Shown: one piece after another, positions 59,874-64,000 of the stretch
Layout of the letters: every line of letters begins with the position of its first letter
Numbering within the stretch: the stretch's first letter is position 1
NCBI GenBank assembly: GCA_963849635.1
Contig: CAWKIA010000025.1
Location: forward strand, 1-64,000
Length of the DNA: 64,000 bases
Direction: 5' to 3'
Source: CAVRUD01 sp963849635
Lineage (GTDB): Bacteria > Chloroflexota > Chloroflexia > Thermomicrobiales > UBA6265
Translations under genes and position numbers: made by a program
The notes under the pieces: generated by a model
Seen by the model: only the letters and a program-made list of their open reading frames with translations
What the model was told of the DNA's origin: nothing
Databases searched by the model: none

Positions 59874-60982
59874 GTGACATTCGACGTTTCCGCATTCGTC
59901 CGGCCGGCCGTGCGCGATGTTCCGTCCTACGTGCCCGCGAAACCGCCGGCGGAGAAACCGGCCCGCATCGATCAGACTCGACATGAACGAGTCGCCGTAC
60001 GGTCCGTCGCCGAAAGCGCGGGCGGCCCTGGCGGCGTTCGACGGAGACCCATCGCTATCCCGAGTTCGACGCGGGCCGGTTCGTGAGGCGATTGCCCGCT
60101 ACACCGGCGCCCCGGCCGAGCAGATCATCTGCGGCGCCGGCCTCGACGACGTCCTCAACAACCTTCGCCCACGCCATCGTCGATCCCGGCGACGAGGTCG
60201 ATCATCTCCGAGCCGACCTTCGGCGTCTATCGCGTCTTGTCTCGCTCCACGGCGGGACCGCAGTCGATGCCCCGCTGACCGCCGACTTCTCGCTCGATGT
60301 CGATCGCGTCCTTGGCGCCGTCACCGCGCGCACCAAACTGATCATCATCTGCACCCCCAACAACCCATCCGGCAACATCCTCGACCCCGCGGCCGTCGAG
60401 CGGATCGTCGCCGAGGCGCCCTGCCTGGTCGCGATCGACGAGGCCTACGCGGAGTTCGCCGGGACACCGCACTCCCGCTCATGGACTCGCTATCCCAACG
60501 TCTGTCATGCCTGCGCACGATGAGCAAGTTCGCGGGGATGGCCGGGATGCGCGTCGGCTACGGTGTCTTCCCGACCGCCGCTGATGCCCTATCTATGGCC
60601 GTCGTCCCACCCGCTTCCACAACATGTCTCTCGCGTCGCACCGCCGCCGCCATCGCCTCGCTCGAAGATCTCGCCTATCTCAACGGGATCGTCGCCCGCA
60701 TCAACGCCGACCGGGAAGCGCTCGCCGACAACCTCCGCGAGATCCCCGGCGTCGAGCCGTTGCCCACGGCGACAAACTTCATCCTGGTGCGCCTGCCGGT
60801 GGAGGATGCCGGCCCGGTCGATCAAAGCGAACTGGCCGAGCGCGGCATCTTCGTGCGCAATTCCCCGGCCGTCCCTCGGTATCGCGCGATTGCCTCCGCG
60901 TCACCATCGGCACGGCCGAGGAGAATGAGATCTTCCTCAACGAGCTTGACGAGCCCTTCAGCGCGTTCGGGGTGCCGCATGA
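59874..60982 (+). CDS. hisC: Histidinol-phosphate aminotransferase, many frameshifts
   Basis: PLP enzyme forming histidinol phosphate from the imidazole acetol phosphate. GTG 59874 gives TFDVSAFVRPAVRDVPSYVP. Then MNESPYGPSPKARAALAAF, EAIARYTGAPAEQIICGAGL, VDAPLTADFSLDVDRVLGAV, IICTPNNPSGNILDPAAVER, VAIDEAYAEFAGTPH, TMSKFAGMAGMRVGYGVFPT (PLP lysine in SKF) and LREIPGVEPLPTATNFILVR follow in different frames. The end, VTIGTAEENEIFLNELDEAL, closes with a TGA overlapping the hisB ATG (ATGA). About six indels are needed. Confidence 0.88.
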
Positions 60983-61615
60983 GCCAGAACGTGGTCGCCC
61001 AGCCTGCCGTCCACCGGATCCGCGAGGCCGAGATCGAGCGGGAGACGCTGGAGACAAGAATCGCGCTCGCGCTCGACATCGACGGACGAGGAGCCGTTTC
61101 GGCGCAAGACCGGTGTCCTCGTTTCTCGACCACATGATCGACGCGCTCTGCCGCCACGGCCCGCTTCGACATCGACTGTCGCCTGCACTGGCGACGCCGA
61201 GATGGACCCGCATCACACCGTCGAAGATGTCGGCATCGTCTTCGGGCAGGCGATCCGGCAGAGCGTCGGCGACCGCGCGGGTATCGCCCGCTTCGGCCAT
61301 GCCTATGCCCCGCTGGACGAGGCACTGGCCGGGTGGTGGTCGATTGCTCGGGGCGGCCGTTTCTCCATTTCGAGGCGGCGTTGCCGGAGCCGAGCTTGTC
61401 GCTCCGGGTTTCGTCGCGTCATTGGTCGAGGAGTTCTGGCGAGGGGTCGTGATGAACGCCGGCCTGACGATGCACATCGACCTCATCCGCTCTCGCAACA
61501 GCCCATCACGCCGCCGAGGCGATCTTCAAGGCCGCGGCAGTCGCACTCCGGGAAGCGACTCCGCTTGACCGGAGACCCAACCCGCGTGCCATCCACCAAA
61601 GGAGTCCTGGCATGA
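60979..61615 (+). CDS. hisB: Imidazoleglycerol-phosphate dehydratase, several frameshifts
   Basis: Manganese enzyme converting IGP to imidazole acetol phosphate. From ATG 60979: IREAEIERETLETRIALALD, then FLDHMIDALCRHG, the metal-binding DPHHTVEDVGIVFGQAIRQS and GDRAGIARFGHAYAPLDEAL, then FKAAAVALREATPLD and finally RLTGDPTRVPSTKGVLA, each in a slightly shifted frame. The HHTVED triad and VPSTKGVL ending are family hallmarks. It is monofunctional, without the phosphatase domain of enteric HisB. The stop overlaps the hisH ATG (ATGA). About four one-base indels. Confidence 0.9.
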
Positions 61616-62233
61616 TCGCCGTCATCGATTACGGCGCAGGTAACCTCCGCTCCATCCGCCGCGCCCTCGAAGCGGCCGGCGCCGAAACCGTCATCACCGA
61701 CGACCCCGAAGTCATCGCCAGCGCCGACGCGGTCGTCTTTCCCGGTGTCGGCAACGCCGGGCACGCCATGGCCAAACTCAACGCGATGGGCCTGACCCGG
61801 TGATCAAAGAAGCGTCGTCAACGCCGGCAAGCCATTCCTCGGCATCTGCGTCGGCATGCAGGTGCTCTTCGAGGAGCAGGAGGAAGGCAACACCCGCGGC
61901 CTCGGCCTGCTGCCTGGCCGCGTCCGCTCCGTCCAGGCCACGTCAAGATTCCGCACATTGGCTGGAACCGGTCCAGCGTCGTCAAGCCCGGCCCCGCTCG
62001 GGGATGCCGGCGACGAGCAGTACTACTACTTCGTCCACTCCTACATCGTCGAACCTACCGATCCCGGCGACGTCGCCGCCGAGCGCCGAATACGGCGAGA
62101 GGTTCCCTCAGTCGTGGTCCACGCAACAACGTCTGGGGAACCCAATTTCACCCCGAAAAGAGCGGCGAGGACGGTCTCGCATTCGTTCGCCGGTTCGTCG
62201 AGTTCGGCAACGCCCGAATTGGGACGGACCTGA
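61612..62233 (+). CDS. hisH: Imidazole glycerol phosphate synthase, glutaminase subunit, several frameshifts
   Basis: Provides ammonia from glutamine to HisF. From ATG 61612: MIAVIDYGAGNLRSIRRALE, ADAVVFPGVGNAGHAMAKLN, then the nucleophile cysteine in GKPFLGICVGMQVLFEEQEE, GLGLLPGRVRSV, IPHIGWNRSS, DEQYYYFVHSYIVEPTDPG and the histidine/glutamate of the triad in TQFHPEKSGEDGLAFVRRFV. Frame changes near 61800, 61940, 62085 and 62130. Class I glutamine amidotransferase. About 27 bases separate it from hisA. Confidence 0.9.
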
Positions 62234-62260
62234 CAGCGAGCGTCGTCGGGGAGCGCCGGC

Positions 62261-63010
62261 ATGATCGTCTACCCCGCCATCGACATCCGCGGCGGCCGGT
62301 GCGTCCGCCTCGTCGAAGGCGACTTCGACCGCGAAACCGCCTTCGACGCCGATCCCGGCCGACGCGGCCCGCCGCTGGGCAGCCGCCGGAGCCGAATGGC
62401 TCCACGTCGTCGACCTCGACGGCGCGGTCGCAGGGGAGCCAGTCAACATCGCGGCCATCAGCCGCATCCGCAAGGCGGTCGAGTCCCGATCCAACTCGGC
62501 GGCGGTCTGCGCACCGAAGACCACCTCGCCGCCGCCTTCGACCTCGGCATCAATCGCGTCGTCCTCGGCACCGCCGCCATCCGCACCCCCGAACTCGTTC
62601 CCGCCGCCGTCGCCGCTGGGCGGACGCCATCGCCGTCGGTCTCGACGCCCGCGACGGCTGCTCGCCGCCGCCGGCTGGCTCGAACAGACCGACGTCGCGG
62701 CGACCGACGTCGCCGCGCGACTTCGGCGCCGGGCGTCCAGGCACTTCATCTTCACCGACATCCGCCGCGATGGCACCCTCCAGGGGCCGAACCTCGAAGC
62801 CCTCGCCGGTATTCGCGACCGCCTCACGGCCGGACAGGTGTATCGCCTCCGGCGGCGTCGGCGCACTCGATCACCTGCTCGCCATCGCCGCAGACAGGGG
62901 TCGCCGGCGTCATCATCGGCCGCGCCCTCTACGACGGCCGGGTCGATCTTCCTGAGGCCCTCCGTGCGCTTCGCGCGTTCGAACCCGCACAGATCGGAAC
63001 CTCATCATGA
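62261..63010 (+). CDS. hisA: ProFAR isomerase, many frameshifts
   Basis: (Beta-alpha)8 barrel enzyme, the Amadori isomerase preceding HisF. ATG 62261 after GGGGAG: MIVYPAIDIRGGRCVRLVEG, the catalytic aspartate in YPAID, then WLHVVDLDGAVAGEPVNIAA, GGLRTEDHLAAAFDLGINRV and VLGTAAIRTPELVPAAVA. Further on are DVAARL, HFIFTDIRRDGTLQGPNLEA with the second catalytic aspartate, and VIIGRALYDGRVDLPEALRA. The stop overlaps the hisF ATG (ATGA). At least five indels. It could also serve tryptophan synthesis (PriA) if no trpF exists, but that cannot be seen. Confidence 0.88.
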   Translation: MIVYPAIDIRGGRCVRLVEGDFDRETAFDADPGRRGPPLGSRRSRMAPRRRPRRRGRRGASQHRGHQPHPQGGRVPIQLGGGLRTEDHLAAAFDLGINRVVLGTAAIRTPELVPAAVAAGRTPSPSVSTPATAARRRRLARTDRRRGDRRRRATSAPGVQALHLHRHPPRWHPPGAEPRSPRRYSRPPHGRTGVSPPAASAHSITCSPSPQTGVAGVIIGRALYDGRVDLPEALRALRAFEPAQIGTSS

Positions 63011-63830
63011 CCACCGGGACCCTCACCACCACATCGACTCAGTCCAAGTCCATTGCGGGAACTGAATCGCTCCTTACCGACGCGTCATCCCCTGCCTCGA
63101 CGTGACAGATGGCCGCGTCGTCAAGGGCATCGAGTTCGTCAATCTTCGCGACGCCGGCGATCCGGTCGAGCTGGCCGCCTTCTACAACGCCGAGGGCGCC
63201 GACGAGCTCGTCTTCCTCGACATCACCGCCAGCAGCGACAGCCGCCGGACGATGATCGACGTCGTCGAGCGGACCGCCGATCAGGTCTTCATCCCGCTGA
63301 CCGTCGGCGGCGGCGTCCGCTCCCTCGCCGACATCCGCGAGATGCTCAGCGCCGGCGCCGACAAGGTCTCGATCAACACCGCGGCGATCGACAATCCCGC
63401 GCTGATCACCGCCGGCGCCGACGTCTTCGGCCGCCAGTGCATCGTCGTCGCCATCGACGCCCGCCGCGATCCCGAGCGCGGCGGTTGGGGCGTCTACACC
63501 CACGGTGGCCGCACGCATCCGGGCTCGATGCGGTCGAGTGGGTGAAGCGACGCCGCCGCAGTGGGCGCCGGAGAGATCCTGCTCACCAGCATGGACCGGG
63601 ACGGCACCAAAGACGGCTACGACCTCGACCTCCTGGAGGCGATCGCGCCGCGTGTCGACATCCCCGTCATCGCCTCCGGCGGTGCCGGGAACCTCGATCA
63701 CCTCGTCGAAGCGCTCGCGCCAGGGCGCGCCGACGCCGTCCTCGCCGCCACCATCTTCCACTTCGGCGAGTATAGGGTCGCCGAGGCGAAGCGCCACCTC
63801 GCCCAGAACGGCATTCCGGTCCGGCCATGA
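63007..63830 (+). CDS. hisF: Imidazole glycerol phosphate synthase, cyclase subunit, two frameshifts
   Basis: Uses ammonia from HisH to make IGP and AICAR. From ATG 63007 a short extension leads, after a shift near 63080, into RRVIPCLDVTDGRVVKGIEF with the catalytic D in CLD, then ELVFLDITASSDSRRTMIDV, IPLTVGGGVRSLADIREML, SAGADKVSINTAAIDNPALI and VVAIDARRD. A second shift near 63530 leads to GAGEILLTSMDRDGTKDGYD (second catalytic D) and IPVIASGGAGNLDHLVEALA. The stop overlaps the hisI ATG. Confidence 0.93.
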
Positions 63831-64000
63831 CCTTTCCAGAGTCCATCGCGGACTGGCCCGCTCCGCTTCGACCCGAACGGCCTCGTCCCGGCGGTCATCC
63901 AGGAGAGCGAAACCGGCACGGTGCTCATGATCGGCTTCATGAACGCCGAAGCGCTGACGCTGACCCGGCAGACCGGCCGCATCCACTTCTGGAGCCGCAG
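63827..64000 (+). CDS. hisI: Phosphoribosyl-AMP cyclohydrolase, 5' part only
   Basis: Zinc enzyme opening the adenine ring of PR-AMP. Runs off the right edge. After ATG 63827 (overlapping the hisF stop) and a shift near 63865, the reading is LRFDPNGLVPAVIQESETGT, VLMIGFMNAEALTLTRQTGR and IHFWSRS. The last is the start of the HFWSRSR motif of the family. The metal cysteines lie beyond the window. Confidence 0.85.
   Translation, partial: MTFPESIADWPAPLRPERPRPGGHPGERNRHGAHDRLHERRSADADPADRPHPLLEPQ

Noticed and set aside
63039..63986. Minus-strand open frame of 315 codons
   Set aside because: Antisense to hisF and hisI, which carry clear catalytic motifs.

Overview
The window (about 64 kb, GC rich) looks like a chromosomal piece of a Chloroflexota bacterium, probably close to Thermomicrobia. 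That placement is an inference from the gene set (fused AroK-AroB, a RodZ-like protein, a stand-alone DarA, a long-form HisG) and not from an rRNA gene, which is absent. Most of the window is ordinary core metabolism, broken by two accessory stretches.

Layout. 1-3359 (minus): rpoB, running off the left edge, with its own near-consensus promoter at 3663-3691. 3704-8923: a transposon pile-up (ISKra4-like element, IS5/IS427-like transposase, a GT1 glycosyltransferase, a dead ISAs1-like transposase). The last three are bracketed by inverted copies of a 14-base motif. 9.1-12.5 kb: ltaE, coaBC, a small membrane protein, HU. 12.6-15.5 kb (minus): a RodZ-like protein and an unusual protein with a four-cysteine knuckle at each end. 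16-20 kb: miaB, a TPR protein, a tail-anchored protein, mobA, a SWIM-finger protein, darA. 20.8-23.3 kb: a creatininase-family/aconitase-X operon. 23.3-27.2 kb (minus): a methyl-cycle cluster (PfkB-type kinase, ahcY, metK). 27.3-34 kb: aroK-aroB fusion, an NtrC-like regulator, a DUF697-like protein, mdh, a LarA-like protein. 34-36 kb: five tRNA genes with promoters and terminators, and a rhodanese. 36.5-43.9 kb: two secreted proteins, a ferredoxin abutting an IS110 remnant, pheA, thpR, a YdcZ-type transporter, prfA, a membrane protein. 44-47.3 kb: an MlrC-type M81 protein and a D-aminoacylase.

47.3-57.4 kb is a decayed accessory island: hydrolase fragment, IS5 remnant, two diverged copies of a SnoaL-cupin module around an HNH nuclease, two secreted proteins with matching ends, and a large LuxR/NB-ARC regulator. 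Short related sequences lie at both edges (47316-47335 and 57346-57367). 57.4 kb to the end: rlmD (minus) and a translationally coupled his operon, hisG-hisC-hisB-hisH-hisA-hisF-hisI, without hisD.

Many genes, including essential ones (rpoB, miaB, mdh, aroKB, the his genes), carry one-base frameshifts, densest in 59-64 kb. The simplest reading is uncorrected sequencing error. True gene death is likely only for the transposon remnants and the island modules. Coordinates of broken genes are therefore given from start to the stop that homology implies.
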